DNA of 64,000 nucleotides, from contig NZ_JAUSYO010000001.1 in assembly GCF_030816935.1 (NCBI RefSeq), forward strand, positions 1,674,001 through 1,738,000. Direction: 5' to 3'. This stretch comes from Arthrobacter sp. B3I9. GTDB lineage: Bacteria > Actinomycetota > Actinomycetes > Actinomycetales > Micrococcaceae. This document shows positions 15,373 to 25,021 of this stretch, in pieces; the stretch's first letter is position 1; each line of letters starts with the position of its first letter. Below the pieces are notes generated by a model that saw nothing but the letters and a program-made list of their open reading frames with translations, did not search any database and had not been told where the DNA came from. A program made the position numbers and the translations under genes.

Positions 15373-17154
15373 GTGACAGAGACACTCTTTGGCGGACCCA
15401 CGCTTCCTCCGGCCTACCCGGAGCGGGCGGCCTGGGGCACCGCACCGAAGCTTCGTGCCTGGCAGCAGGAAGCCCTCGACAGCTATTTCAGCACCCACCC
15501 GAAGGATTTCCTGGCGGTCGCCACGCCCGGCGCCGGCAAGACCACCTTCGCCCTCCGCGTCGCATCCATGCTGATCGAGGCCGGCACCGTCAACCGGGTG
15601 ACCATCGTGGCACCCACCGACCACCTCAAGCGCCAGTGGGCCGACGCCGCCGCCCGGGTGGGGATTGCCATCGACCCGAACTTCAAGAACGCCGACGGCC
15701 AGCATGGCCGCGGCTTCATCGGCGTCGCGGTCACCTACGCGCAGGTGGCCAGCAAGCCGATGCTGCACCGCGCCAAGACCGAAGCGGCCCGGACGCTTGT
15801 GATCCTCGACGAAATCCACCATGGCGGTGAGGCGCTGTCCTGGGGCGACGGACTCCGCGAGGCCTTCGAGCCGGCGGCCCGGCGGCTCTCCCTGACCGGC
15901 ACGCCCTTCCGCTCCGACACCTCGCCCATTCCGTTCGTGGAGTACGCCGAGGACCGGGACGGCATCCGCCGCTCCAAGGCCGACTACACCTATGGCTACG
16001 GAAAGGCGCTGCGGGACCACGTGGTGCGTCCGGTCATGTTCATGGCCTACTCCGGCCAGATGCGCTGGCGCACCAGCGGCGGCGAGGAGATGGCCGCCTC
16101 GCTCGGCGAAGCGGCGGTCACCAAGGACATCACCTCGCAGGCCTGGCGCACGGCGCTGAACCCCACCGGCGAATGGATCCCCGCTGTGCTCGCCGGCGCA
16201 GACAAGCGGCTGAGTGAGGTGCGCCGCACCGTCCCCGACGCCGGCGGCCTGGTCATCGCCACGGACCACGACGACGCCCGCGCCTACGCCGGGCAGCTGA
16301 AACGCATCACCGGCGAGTCCCCGACGGTCATCCTCTCCGATGACGCCAGGGCGTCCAGCAAGATCGAGGAGTTCAGTGCCAGCCAGTCCCGCTGGATGGT
16401 GGCGGTGCGGATGGTCTCCGAAGGTGTGGACGTTCCCCGGCTGTCCGTCGGCGTTTACGCCACCTCCACGTCCACGCCGCTGTTCTTCGCCCAGGCGGTG
16501 GGGCGTTTTGTGCGTGCCCGCAAACGCGGCGAGACGGCGTCGGTCTTCCTGCCCTCCGTGCCGCAGCTGATGGCCCTCGCGAACTCGATGGAGGCCGAGC
16601 GGGACCACGCCCTGGACCGCCCGGAGAAGGAAGACGGGGACGGCCTTTTCAACCCCGAAGATTCACTCATGGACGAGGCCAACCGCGAGGAAAAGGCTTC
16701 CGACAGCCTCACGAAGGGCAAGTTCGAGGCCCTGGATTCGCAGGCGTCGTTTGACCGCGTCCTGTTCGACGGCGGTGAGTTCGGCACCGGCGGCGAGGTC
16801 GGTTCGGAGGACGAGCTCGATTTCCTCGGAATTCCGGGCCTGCTCGACGCCGAACAGGTCGGCACGCTGCTCCGCCAGCGCCAGCACGAGCAGCTGAACC
16901 GCAAGAGCCAGCGCGGTTCGCAGGCGACCGCAGAACCGGCACCCGCTGTGCCCGACCACCGGATGCTGATGGACCTGCGCACCGAGCTGGCCAAGAACGT
17001 GGCGGCCTGGTCCGCCCGGACGGGCACCCCGCACGGGGTGGTCCACACCAAGCTCAGGACCGTTTGCGGCGGACCCGCGGTGGCACAGGCCAACGAGGAG
17101 CAGCTCCAGACGCGGCTGCGGAAGCTCCAGGACTGGTTCATCGGCCGGAAGTAG
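15373..17154 (+). CDS. DEAD/DEAH-box superfamily 2 helicase
   Basis: 593 residues. Motif I ATPGAGKT (50-57), motif II DEIH (about 147-150), motif III SLTGTPFRSD (about 172-181), motif VI AVGRFVRARK (about 374-383): a complete XPB/type-III-restriction-like SF2 core in the first ~420 residues. The last ~170 residues are acidic and helical, ending in a small arginine-rich domain with no nuclease motif. Starts at GTG 15373 with GAAGGGA ahead. Likely a DNA or RNA translocase; process unknown. Its transcript ends at a 15-bp bidirectional terminator. Confidence 0.85.
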   Translation: MTETLFGGPTLPPAYPERAAWGTAPKLRAWQQEALDSYFSTHPKDFLAVATPGAGKTTFALRVASMLIEAGTVNRVTIVAPTDHLKRQWADAAARVGIAIDPNFKNADGQHGRGFIGVAVTYAQVASKPMLHRAKTEAARTLVILDEIHHGGEALSWGDGLREAFEPAARRLSLTGTPFRSDTSPIPFVEYAEDRDGIRRSKADYTYGYGKALRDHVVRPVMFMAYSGQMRWRTSGGEEMAASLGEAAVTKDITSQAWRTALNPTGEWIPAVLAGADKRLSEVRRTVPDAGGLVIATDHDDARAYAGQLKRITGESPTVILSDDARASSKIEEFSASQSRWMVAVRMVSEGVDVPRLSVGVYATSTSTPLFFAQAVGRFVRARKRGETASVFLPSVPQLMALANSMEAERDHALDRPEKEDGDGLFNPEDSLMDEANREEKASDSLTKGKFEALDSQASFDRVLFDGGEFGTGGEVGSEDELDFLGIPGLLDAEQVGTLLRQRQHEQLNRKSQRGSQATAEPAPAVPDHRMLMDLRTELAKNVAAWSARTGTPHGVVHTKLRTVCGGPAVAQANEEQLQTRLRKLQDWFIGRK

Positions 17155-17162
17155 CCCGGACG

Positions 17163-17196
17163 CAGAAAAGGACCGGGACAACCCGGTCCTTTTCTG
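17163..17196. terminator. Bidirectional Rho-independent terminator
   Basis: Perfect 15-bp stem (17163-17177 with 17182-17196) around an ACAA loop, with A/T tracts on both arms, between convergent helicase and lipoprotein genes. Confidence 0.85.
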
Positions 17197-17258
17197 TGCC
17201 CTGGACGCTTTGTGTCCCGGACGTTCTGTGTTCTGGAAGGCCCGGCCGCGCTCCGGCC

Positions 17259-17609
17259 TTACTGGCCTCCGGCGCCGCAGACCTGGCTGAGGGACTGGCC
17301 CGCGGCGGAGTACCCGGACTGCAGCTCCGCCAGCTTTCCGGTGTCCGGGGTGGGCTTGGCCGACTCATCCAGGAACTCGATGATGGAATGCAGCGGGTCC
17401 GTCAGCTCGTCGGAGGCAGTCGCTTCGATGGGACGGAGCCGGTTGGCGAGACGGATCATGCCGGGCTTGTCCGCGTTGGACGTGGGGCCGGAGCCGACGG
17501 ACTGGATCCGGGCGCACGTCTCGGCATTGGTCTGCGGCTGGGCGCCGGAGCAGCCGGCGGCGCCGAGCAGGGCCCCGGCAGCGATGATGACGGTGAGGGT
17601 TTTTTTCAT
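17259..17609 (-). CDS. Small secreted lipoprotein
   Basis: 116 residues. Signal peptide MKKTLTVIIAAGALLGAAGC with lipobox LGAAGC; Cys20 would be lipidated. Two further cysteines (about 32 and 111) could form a disulfide. The mature part is helical without a domain I recognise. Anchored outside the membrane. Transcribed alone; converges on the helicase gene across a shared terminator. Confidence 0.8.
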   Translation of the reverse strand: MKKTLTVIIAAGALLGAAGCSGAQPQTNAETCARIQSVGSGPTSNADKPGMIRLANRLRPIEATASDELTDPLHSIIEFLDESAKPTPDTGKLAELQSGYSAAGQSLSQVCGAGGQ

Positions 17610-17729
17610 GATGTACTCCGGGTTTTGCGGGTAAGACGATACGTGCAGGATTCCGAGTCTACTGCGGGGAGAGCCGCTTCCCGCTGACTGCGGCCAGATG
17701 ACGGCCCAACCAGGAAGCGCGGCGGGCCC

Positions 17730-18374
17730 TCAGGCGATGTCGACGCCGCCGAGTTCCATCTCGGCAACAGCATCGTCAAGGTCGTCCGCGACGCCCACGG
17801 TCAGGGCGCGCAGGACAGTGACCGAGTACCCGGCCTGGACGCCGTCCAGTGCCGTGGCCTTCACGCAATGGTCGGTGGCGATCCCCACCACCACGACGTC
17901 CTCGACGTCGTGGCTCTGCAGCCAGTCATCCAGCCCGATGGCGTCCTCGCCGTCCCCGAATGCGCCGGCCTCAACCGGCCCGGCCTCCCCGGCGTCGGCC
18001 GGCTTGCGCTCACCGGTGGGGACGGCGTCGTCCGGGGCCAGAAGCCCCTCGAAACCCGAGTAGGCGGCCGTGTACTGGCCCTTGCGGAAAACGGCCTGGA
18101 TGTATTCCGTGTCGAGGTCCGGATGCAGCTCCGCCCCGGACGTTCCGGCCACGCAGTGCCGCGGCCAGCTGTCCAGAAAGTCCGGTTCCGACGAGAAATG
18201 CGCACCGGGATCGATGTGCCAGTCCTGGGTGGCGACAATATGGTCGAACTGGCCGTGGTGGGCGTCGACATACTCGGTGATCTCGGCGGCAAGGTCCGCG
18301 CCGCCGTCGACGGCCAGCGCGCCGCCTTCACAGAAATCGTTCTGCACGTCAACGATGATCAGGGCGCGGGACAT
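17730..18374 (-). CDS. pncA: Nicotinamidase
   Basis: 214 residues. Hydrolyses nicotinamide to nicotinate, feeding PncB encoded just upstream. Catalytic triad Asp9, Lys98 and Cys170 (GIATDHC); metal site Asp51, His53, His59 and His73. A ~20-residue insert rich in Ala/Glu (about 115-140) is longer than in short family members. ATG directly abuts the pncB stop (TGAATG), so the two are one operon in reverse pathway order. Also the enzyme class that activates pyrazinamide. Confidence 0.95.
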   Translation of the reverse strand: MSRALIIVDVQNDFCEGGALAVDGGADLAAEITEYVDAHHGQFDHIVATQDWHIDPGAHFSSEPDFLDSWPRHCVAGTSGAELHPDLDTEYIQAVFRKGQYTAAYSGFEGLLAPDDAVPTGERKPADAGEAGPVEAGAFGDGEDAIGLDDWLQSHDVEDVVVVGIATDHCVKATALDGVQAGYSVTVLRALTVGVADDLDDAVAEMELGGVDIA

Positions 18375-19703
18375 TCAGTCCTCCTCGTAGATCGTGGGGA
18401 TGGCCGGCTCGCCGCGCTGCAGCCGGTTGACCACCGCCGGCAGTTCCTTCATCGTGTCCGTATGCCGGCGGCGGGCCCGCAGGACGCCCTCGTGTCCGGT
18501 CCAGCCCGGCAGGAGTTCGCCGTTCTTGATGAACTGCTGCAGCAGCGGACGGTCGTTGCCGTCGTCTTCGGGCCGGCGGCCGACGCCGACAATCTCGTGG
18601 CTCGCGGTGCCCCGTTCATTCAGCCTGCGCAGCGCGTACTTGCGCCCGCCCACGCTCGTCTTGTTCTTCGAGGCCTTGGCCACCGGTACGAAGTCGCCGT
18701 CGTCATCCGTGCGGCTGACCAGCTTGTAGACCATGCCCGCGGTCGGTGCGCCGGAGCCGGTCACGAGGGAGGTGCCCACGCCGTAGGAGTCCACCGGGGC
18801 GGACTGCAGCGCCGCGATGGCGAATTCGTCCAGGTCGGAGGTGACGATGATCCGGGTGCGGTCATTGCCGAGCTCGTCGAGCAGCTGGCGGACCCACTGC
18901 GCCTGGGCCACGAGGTCACCGGAGTCCAGGCGGACCGCGCCGAGCTTGTCCCCGGCGAGTTCGACGGCGGTGCGGACGGCCGCTTCGACGTCGTACGTGT
19001 CCACCAGCAGCGCGGTGCCGGCGCCCATGGAGGCGATCTGCGCCTCGAAGGCCTCGCGTTCGGTGTCGTGGAGCAGGGTAAAGGAATGCGCGGCGGTGCC
19101 AATCGTCTTCAGGCCGTAGCGCAGTCCGGCTTCAAGGTTGGAGGTGCTGTCGAAACCGGCGATGATGGCGGCGCGGGCGGCCGAGACCGCGGCTTCCTCG
19201 TGGGTGCGCCGTGACCCCATCTCCACGCAGGGGCGGTTACCGGCCGCGGTGACCATGCGTGAGGCCGCGGAGGCGATCGCGCTGTCGTGGTTGAGGACCG
19301 AGAGGATGTACGTCTCCAGGATGCAGGCCTCGGCAAAGGTGGATTCGACAATCAGGATGGGGGAGTTCGGGAAGTACGCCTCTCCCTCCGGGTAACCCCA
19401 GATGTCCCCGGAGAAGGAATAGCCGGCCAGGTACTCCAGGGTGTCGTCGTTGACCACGTTGGTACGGCGCAGAAAGTCGAGCTCGGCTTCGCCGAAACGG
19501 AAGCCGGCGATGCCCTCCAGGAGCCGTCCTGTCCCGCCCACGATCCCGTAGCGGCGCCCGTCCGGCAGCCGCCGGGCAAAGACTTCGAACACTGACTTGC
19601 GGTGGGCGGCGCCGGAATGGAGCGCGGCCTGCAGCATCGTCAGCTCGTAATGGTCGGTGTACAGGGACGTGCGGGGACGCTCCCAGCCAGCTGAGGTACT
19701 CAC
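18375..19703 (-). CDS. pncB: Nicotinate phosphoribosyltransferase
   Basis: 442 residues. Joins nicotinate to PRPP to give nicotinate mononucleotide in the Preiss-Handler salvage pathway. Family hallmarks: TDHYELTM near the N-terminus, GSRRTHEEAA (about 202-211), VRLDSGDL (about 275-282) and GVGTSLVTG. GTG 19703 is chosen because TAGAGT (19716-19711) lies seven bases before it; the in-frame GTG at 19712 and the long upstream frame run through a DNA repeat. Divergent from clpS. Confidence 0.95.
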   Translation of the reverse strand: MSTSAGWERPRTSLYTDHYELTMLQAALHSGAAHRKSVFEVFARRLPDGRRYGIVGGTGRLLEGIAGFRFGEAELDFLRRTNVVNDDTLEYLAGYSFSGDIWGYPEGEAYFPNSPILIVESTFAEACILETYILSVLNHDSAIASAASRMVTAAGNRPCVEMGSRRTHEEAAVSAARAAIIAGFDSTSNLEAGLRYGLKTIGTAAHSFTLLHDTEREAFEAQIASMGAGTALLVDTYDVEAAVRTAVELAGDKLGAVRLDSGDLVAQAQWVRQLLDELGNDRTRIIVTSDLDEFAIAALQSAPVDSYGVGTSLVTGSGAPTAGMVYKLVSRTDDDGDFVPVAKASKNKTSVGGRKYALRRLNERGTASHEIVGVGRRPEDDGNDRPLLQQFIKNGELLPGWTGHEGVLRARRRHTDTMKELPAVVNRLQRGEPAIPTIYEED

Positions 19704-19720
19704 GAAATTCACTCTAGTCC

Positions 19721-19830
19721 CCACCGGCTCCCACGTCTCGCTTCGCTTCGCCTCGGGGCCCTCGCCGGCGTGGCCCCACCCACCGGCTCCCACGTCTCGC
19801 TTCGCCGCGGGGCCATCGCCGGCGTGGGCC
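19721..19830. repeat. Tandem duplication in the pncB-clpS promoter region
   Basis: Two copies of an about 59-bp unit (19721-19779 and 19780-19830). The first 25 bases are identical, the rest differ by a small indel and substitutions. It fills the space where the -35 regions of both divergent genes must lie. Confidence 0.8.
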
Positions 19831-19841
19831 CCTCCTCCCCA

Positions 19842-19847
19842 TAGAAT
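19842..19847 (+). promoter_or_regulatory. -10 box of leaderless clpS
   Basis: TAGAAT six bases before the clpS ATG, so transcription is expected to start at or next to the start codon. No good -35 is visible; the tandem repeat occupies that position. Confidence 0.6.
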
Positions 19848-19853
19848 GGACAG

Positions 19854-20225
19854 ATGACCCTTAGCGTTGCGCTCGGACCTGACACGCAGGCCGGCACCAA
19901 GACCGGAACGGCGGCCTCCACCGACGTCCTGACGGCCCCGGACATCCCCTGGAACCTGGTGATCTGGAACGATCCGGTCAACCTGATGAGCTATGTCAGC
20001 TACGTCTTCCGCAGCTATTTCGGCTATTCGGAGGCCAAGGCGAACAAACTCATGATGGAGGTCCACAAGAAGGGGCGCTCCATCGTGGCGCACGGCAGCA
20101 AGGAACAGGTGGAGCAGCACGCGGTCGCCATGCACGGCTACGGGCTCTGGGCCACCGTGGAAAAAGCCACTGGCGGAGACGGATCAGGCGGGGGATCGGG
20201 CAAGGGCAAAGGAAAACGTGGCTAA
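19854..20225 (+). CDS. clpS: ClpS adaptor for ClpAP/ClpCP protease
   Basis: 123 residues. Binds N-degron substrates and delivers them to the Clp ATPase. Core about 32-105: WNLVIWNDPVNLMSYV (substrate pocket Asn/Asp) and the MMEVHKKGRSIV helix that is the family signature. The N-terminal 30 and C-terminal Gly/Lys-rich residues are disordered extensions. It overlaps the DUF2017 gene by eight bases, the usual actinobacterial pair. Confidence 0.95.
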   Translation: MTLSVALGPDTQAGTKTGTAASTDVLTAPDIPWNLVIWNDPVNLMSYVSYVFRSYFGYSEAKANKLMMEVHKKGRSIVAHGSKEQVEQHAVAMHGYGLWATVEKATGGDGSGGGSGKGKGKRG

Positions 20226-20784
20226 GGCATTCAAATACGGTCTCAAGGGCATCACCGGCTATCTGGAGCCGGCGGAACGGGAACTGCTGCGCAGCCTTTT
20301 CGATGACGTCATCTCGATGCTGGAACCCGAGGAACGCGCCAACCAGGATCCGCTCGCGGCGATGGTGGGCCTGGACACCGAGGCCAGCGAACCCGCGGAC
20401 CGCGCCCTGCTCCGGCTGCTTCCGAACGTCTCGAAGAACGACGGCGAGGCCTCCCTTGAGTTCCGCCGGCTCACCGAGCGCTCGCTGCGGGAAAGCAAGA
20501 TCGGCGCACTGAAGGCCGCCGCCCTGGGCCTGGACAAAGACGACCTGGTGCTGACCCCGGCCGACGCCAGGCTGTGGTCCACCGCCCTGAACGATGTCCG
20601 GCTGGTGCTCTCCGAACGGCTCGACATCCGCGACGACGCGGACGCTGACCATGTCCACCGCATGCAGGACTGGTCCCAGGCCGAAGACGTGGAAAGCTAC
20701 CTCGCCCTTGTCTACAACTTCACCACCTGGCTGCAGGAGTCCCTGGTCCAGGCCCTGCTGCAGTCGATCGAAACGCGCGGCTGA
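20218..20784 (+). CDS. DUF2017 family protein
   Basis: 188 residues, cytoplasmic and mostly helical. Contains the family's EPAERELLRSLFDD and RLVLSERLDI regions. Starts at GTG 20218 inside the end of clpS, so it is translationally coupled and probably functions with ClpS or the protease; the biochemical role is not established. Followed by 97 bases with no feature before murI. Confidence 0.85.
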   Translation: MAKAFKYGLKGITGYLEPAERELLRSLFDDVISMLEPEERANQDPLAAMVGLDTEASEPADRALLRLLPNVSKNDGEASLEFRRLTERSLRESKIGALKAAALGLDKDDLVLTPADARLWSTALNDVRLVLSERLDIRDDADADHVHRMQDWSQAEDVESYLALVYNFTTWLQESLVQALLQSIETRG

Positions 20785-20881
20785 ATGCCGGCCGGCCGGG
20801 CAGAGTGTGACCCATCAGACACGCGGTGCGCGACACAATGTGATGACCGTGCCCCGGGCTTAGCCCTATCCTCGAATAATC

Positions 20882-21910
20882 ATGACTCCAGCATCGAATA
20901 TTGACCCCGCGGCGGAAGCCGTTGCCGACTCCCCGGCGGGCAACAGCGCCAGCAGCCAGGCAGCCAGCGAGCTGGGTTCGCGGCCCATCGGAGTGTTCGA
21001 CTCCGGCGTCGGCGGACTCACGGTGGCCCGCTCGATCATCGACCAGCTGCCGAACGAATCCATCCTCTACGTCGGAGACACGGCGCACGGCCCCTACGGC
21101 CCCCTGCCCATCGCCGAAGTCCGGGCCAACGCGCTCGGCGTCATGGACGAGCTCGTGGACTCCGGCGTCAAGCTGCTGACCATCGCGTGCAATTCGGCAT
21201 CCGCGGCCGTGCTGCGGGACGCGCGGGAACGCTACACCGCCCGCTACGGCATTCCCGTAATCGAGGTGATCCAGCCGGCCGTACGGCGCGCCGTCGCCGC
21301 CACCCGCAGCGGCCGCGTGGGCGTGATCGGCACCTCGGCCACGGTGGGCTCCCGCGCCTACGAGGACACCTTCGCGGCGGCCCCGGACCTGGCCATCACC
21401 TCCGTGGCGTGCCCGGCGTTCGTGCCGTACGTGGAGGCCGGCATCACCACCGGCCCGGAGCTGCTCGCGGTCGCCCGTGAGTATCTCGAACCGCTGAAAG
21501 CCGCCGGCGTGGACACGGTCGTGCTCGGCTGCACCCACTACCCGCTGCTCACCGGCGTCATCTCCTTCGTCCTCGGGGAGGACGTCACCCTCGTGTCGAG
21601 CGCCGAGGAAACCGCCAAGGACGTCTACCGCGCCCTGGCCTCCCGCGGCCTGGAACGCCAGGATGCGACGGCGCCCGAGCACAACTTCATCGCCACCGGA
21701 GACGCCGCCCAGTTCGAGTCCCTGGCGCGGCGCTTCCTCGGCCCCGAAGTCCTCAGTGTCCGCCACGTGGACCACGTCGCCGCCCAGTACCCGACCGGAA
21801 GCCTGGCCAGGATCACTCCGGAGATGATCGCGGCCGCCCGGGCAGGCACCCGCCGGCCGCGGATCTCCAATTTCGTGGGCAGTGCAGTACCCGGGAGGCC
21901 CGGCCTGTGA
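20882..21910 (+). CDS. murI: Glutamate racemase
   Basis: 342 residues, with an about 33-residue N-terminal tail beyond the usual start. Makes D-glutamate for peptidoglycan. Catalytic pair Cys103 (ACNSAS) and Cys217 (GCTHYPL), plus [10 protein letters not shown] (38-47). TATCCT lies nine bases before ATG 20882. Overlaps the MBL-fold gene by four bases and heads the murI-MBL-rph-rdgB cluster. Confidence 0.95.
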   Translation: MTPASNIDPAAEAVADSPAGNSASSQAASELGSRPIGVFDSGVGGLTVARSIIDQLPNESILYVGDTAHGPYGPLPIAEVRANALGVMDELVDSGVKLLTIACNSASAAVLRDARERYTARYGIPVIEVIQPAVRRAVAATRSGRVGVIGTSATVGSRAYEDTFAAAPDLAITSVACPAFVPYVEAGITTGPELLAVAREYLEPLKAAGVDTVVLGCTHYPLLTGVISFVLGEDVTLVSSAEETAKDVYRALASRGLERQDATAPEHNFIATGDAAQFESLARRFLGPEVLSVRHVDHVAAQYPTGSLARITPEMIAAARAGTRRPRISNFVGSAVPGRPGL

Positions 21911-22704
21911 AGCTGACCATCGTGGGCTGCACCGGATCCTTTCCCGGCCCGGGCTCGCCGGCGTCGTGCTATCTGCTCACCGCCAGCGACGGCGAACGGA
22001 ACTGGAAGATTGTCCTGGACCTCGGGAGCGGCGCCCTCGGCGCCATCCAGCGGTACACGGACCTTGAGGACATCGACGCGATCTTCCTCACCCACCTGCA
22101 CCCGGACCACTGCATGGACCTGTGCGGACTGCACGTGGCGGTGCGCTGGAAGCCGGGCGGCTGGGGCCGGGGCCGGATCCCGGTGTGGGGGCCGGCCGCG
22201 ACGGCGGACCGGATGGCCACAGCCTACGGCCTGGAACTGGACCCGGGGATGCACGAGGAGTTCGACTTCGGCAACTGGTCCGAGCGCAAGCCCGTCAGCG
22301 TGGGACCGTTCACCGTGACCCCCTACGCCGTGAACCACCCGGTCGAGGAGGCCTATGCGCTCCGCGTCGAGGTCACCGAGCCGGGCAAGGATGGCAGCCC
22401 GGTCACCCGCGTGCTGAGCTATTCGGGGGACACCGACTCCTGCGGCGGACTCGAGGATGCAGCCCGCGACGCCGACCTGTTCCTCTGCGAAGCGGCCTTC
22501 GAGGAGGGCCGCGACGACGGAATCAAGGACGTTCACCTCACCGGCAAACGCGCGGGCGAGGCCGCCCTGGCCGCCGGGGCGCGCCGCCTGCTCCTGACGC
22601 ACATTCCCGTCTGGACCTCGCCGAGCACGGTCATGGCGGAGGCGAAGCCGGCCTTCGGGGGAGATGTGGCCGTCGCCGTCGCCGGAGTGCACTACACGAT
22701 CTGA
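21907..22704 (+). CDS. Metallo-beta-lactamase-fold hydrolase, RNase Z-like
   Basis: 265 residues, GTG start overlapping murI. Metal motif THLHPDH (His63, His65, Asp67, His68), further ligands in VNHPVE, YSGDTD and THIPVW. Family members near rph in actinobacteria are annotated as MBL-fold or cyclic-nucleotide-like hydrolases. Position before RNase PH makes a role in RNA or nucleotide turnover plausible, but the substrate is unproven. Confidence 0.85.
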   Translation: MKLTIVGCTGSFPGPGSPASCYLLTASDGERNWKIVLDLGSGALGAIQRYTDLEDIDAIFLTHLHPDHCMDLCGLHVAVRWKPGGWGRGRIPVWGPAATADRMATAYGLELDPGMHEEFDFGNWSERKPVSVGPFTVTPYAVNHPVEEAYALRVEVTEPGKDGSPVTRVLSYSGDTDSCGGLEDAARDADLFLCEAAFEEGRDDGIKDVHLTGKRAGEAALAAGARRLLLTHIPVWTSPSTVMAEAKPAFGGDVAVAVAGVHYTI

Positions 22705-22750
22705 ACGCAGCCTGAACCCGGGTCCGGCCCGGGCTCGATAAGCTTAGGGC

Positions 22751-23509
22751 ATGACTTCCGAAGCACTTACCGCCCCCGTCATCCGCGCCGACGGCCGCAC
22801 CCCTGACCAGCTCCGGCCCATCAGCATCACCCGCGGCTGGTCGAAGCAGGCCGAAGGCTCGGCCCTGATCGAGTTCGGCAACACCCGGGTGCTGTGCACG
22901 GCCTCCCTGACCGAGGGCGTTCCGCGCTGGCTCAAGGGCGAGGGCCGCGGCTGGGTCACCGCCGAGTACGCCATGCTCCCGCGCGCCACCAACACCCGCT
23001 CCGACCGCGAATCCGTCAAGGGCAAGATCGGCGGCCGCACCCATGAGATCTCCCGGCTGATCGGGCGTTCGCTGCGCTCCATCATCGACACCAAGGCCCT
23101 CGGTGAGATCACCATCGTGCTGGACTGCGACGTCCTGCAGGCCGACGGCGGCACCCGCACGGCAGCCATCACCGGCGCCTACGTGGCCCTGGCCGAGGCG
23201 ATCCGCTTTGCCCGCGAGAACAAGATGCTTGCCCGCAACGCCCAGCCGCTGGTCGACACCATCGCCGCCGTCTCCGTCGGCATCATCGACGGCGTCCCAA
23301 TGTTGGACCTGCCCTACGTGGAGGACGTCCGCGCAGAAACCGACATGAACGTTGTGGTGACCGGCTCCGGAAAATTCGTCGAGGTCCAAGGCACCGCCGA
23401 AGGTGCCCCGTTTGACCGCGACGAGCTGAACCAGCTACTCGACCTGGCACTGCTGGGCACCGAACAGCTCGCCGCCATCCAGCGCGAGACCCTGGCCGAA
23501 GCGCCGTGA
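22751..23509 (+). CDS. rph: Ribonuclease PH
   Basis: 252 residues. Phosphorolytic 3'-5' exoribonuclease that trims tRNA 3' ends. Recognised by [23 protein letters not shown] and [18 protein letters not shown] (22739-22744) sits six bases before ATG, so a second promoter inside the cluster is likely and would give a leaderless rph-rdgB mRNA. Overlaps the next start by four bases. Confidence 0.95.
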   Translation: MTSEALTAPVIRADGRTPDQLRPISITRGWSKQAEGSALIEFGNTRVLCTASLTEGVPRWLKGEGRGWVTAEYAMLPRATNTRSDRESVKGKIGGRTHEISRLIGRSLRSIIDTKALGEITIVLDCDVLQADGGTRTAAITGAYVALAEAIRFARENKMLARNAQPLVDTIAAVSVGIIDGVPMLDLPYVEDVRAETDMNVVVTGSGKFVEVQGTAEGAPFDRDELNQLLDLALLGTEQLAAIQRETLAEAP

Positions 23510-24150
23510 CGGACAACAGCGTGAGGCTTGTCCTCGCCACCCACAACAAGGGCAAGCTGCGCGAGCTGCGCGAACTGCTGCGCGGCCAGGTTCCCGGCCT
23601 CGACGTCGACACCCAGGTGGTGGACGCCGGTGCCGTCGGGGCTCCCGACGTGGTGGAGACCGGCGTGACGTTTGCCGAGAACTCGCTGCTGAAGGCGCGG
23701 GCCGTGGCCCAGGCGACGGGCCTGGTGGCGATCGCCGACGATTCCGGGCTTGCCGTGGACGTGCTGGGCGGAGCGCCCGGCATCTTTTCGGCCCGCTGGG
23801 CAGGCCGGCATGGGGACGACGCCGCGAACCTCCAGCTGCTGCTGGCCCAGCTGGCCGATGTGCCGGACGGGCACCGCGGTGCCGCGTTCGTCTGCGCCGC
23901 AGCGCTGGCCGTGCCCGGAACGTCCCCCGAGGACGGGCGCGAGGTGGTGGAGTACGGCCAGCTGGAAGGGACGCTGCTGCGCGAACCGCGGGGTTCCGGC
24001 GGCTTCGGCTACGACCCTGTGCTCCAGCCGGCCGGTCTCGACCGGAGCTGCGCGGAACTCAGCTCGGAGGAGAAAAACGCCATCAGCCACCGCGGCCAAG
24101 CCTTCCGTGCCCTGCTCCCGGCCATCGTGGAAGCCCTGGCCGGAAGCTAG
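23506..24150 (+). CDS. rdgB: dITP/XTP pyrophosphatase (RdgB/HAM1)
   Basis: 214 residues, GTG start inside the end of rph. Cleanses the nucleotide pool by hydrolysing dITP and XTP to monophosphates. Motifs: LATHNKGKL (10-18), [16 protein letters not shown], and GGFGYDPVL. Converges on dedA with three bases between stops. Confidence 0.95.
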   Translation: MTDNSVRLVLATHNKGKLRELRELLRGQVPGLDVDTQVVDAGAVGAPDVVETGVTFAENSLLKARAVAQATGLVAIADDSGLAVDVLGGAPGIFSARWAGRHGDDAANLQLLLAQLADVPDGHRGAAFVCAAALAVPGTSPEDGREVVEYGQLEGTLLREPRGSGGFGYDPVLQPAGLDRSCAELSSEEKNAISHRGQAFRALLPAIVEALAGS

Positions 24151-24153
24151 CGC

Positions 24154-24936
24154 TTACGGGGTCTTGCGGTCTTCTTCGGGCTCGTGCTCCTCGATGAACT
24201 CTTCCACGGCGTCCGTGCCGTACTTCTCGGCCTGGCGCTTGGCGATGAAGCCGCGGGCGACCTCGATGCCGATGGGGATCACCGAGACCAGCACGATGAC
24301 GACGAAGATGATGTCCAGGTTTTCGCGCACCCACGGCACCTTGTCGCCGAGAAGGTAGCCCAGCAGGGTGACGCCGCCGCCCCAGAGCACGGCGCCGATG
24401 ACGTTGTACAGGAAGAACTTGCGCTTATCCATCCGGGCGACGCCCACGATCACCGGGACGAACGTCCGGATGATGGGGACGAATCGGGCCAGGACCAGTG
24501 CCTTGCCGCCGTGCTTTTCGAAGAAGGCGTGCGCGCTGTCGACGTTCTCGCGCTTGAAGAGCTTGGAATCGGGCCGGTTGAAGATGGCCGGACCGGCCTT
24601 GGCGCCGATCAGGTAGCCGGCCTGGTTGCCCACGATCGCCGCGGCGATGATCAGGGCCGCGAACGCCCAGATGTTGAACTTGATGGTGTCCGTCGCGACG
24701 AGGAGTCCGGCCGTGAACAGCATGGAGTCGCCCGGCAGGAAAAACCCGATGAGCAGGCCCGTTTCGGCGAAAATGATGCCGCAGACCAGCAGCACAACCC
24801 AGGGCGCAAGCGCCGGGTCGGCCAGGAAGACCTGGGGGTTGAGCCAGTCGGGGAGGAGGGAGGACAGGCGTGGCTGCACCGGGCCCACCCCGCCGATCGT
24901 GGACACGGCGAAGTCACTGATAGCTAAAAGGTTCAC
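24154..24936 (-). CDS. DedA family membrane protein
   Basis: 260 residues with about five helices. Family motifs: ETGLLIGFFLPGDSML (about 60-75) and FVPIIRTFVPVIVG with the conserved Arg, typical of undecaprenyl-phosphate/phospholipid-recycling DedA proteins. The tail is charged and acidic. GTG start at 24936 with TACCCT (24948-24943) six bases ahead (leaderless). Divergent from the exonuclease gene across 85 bases. Confidence 0.9.
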   Translation of the reverse strand: MNLLAISDFAVSTIGGVGPVQPRLSSLLPDWLNPQVFLADPALAPWVVLLVCGIIFAETGLLIGFFLPGDSMLFTAGLLVATDTIKFNIWAFAALIIAAAIVGNQAGYLIGAKAGPAIFNRPDSKLFKRENVDSAHAFFEKHGGKALVLARFVPIIRTFVPVIVGVARMDKRKFFLYNVIGAVLWGGGVTLLGYLLGDKVPWVRENLDIIFVVIVLVSVIPIGIEVARGFIAKRQAEKYGTDAVEEFIEEHEPEEDRKTP

Positions 24937-25021
24937 CCGTTAAGGGTACTTGACGGCCGCCGTCGGACACGGGCCGGCTCCGGATGCCGGCGGGAGCAGG
25001 ACGGGACGGTAAAGTCGGGGC

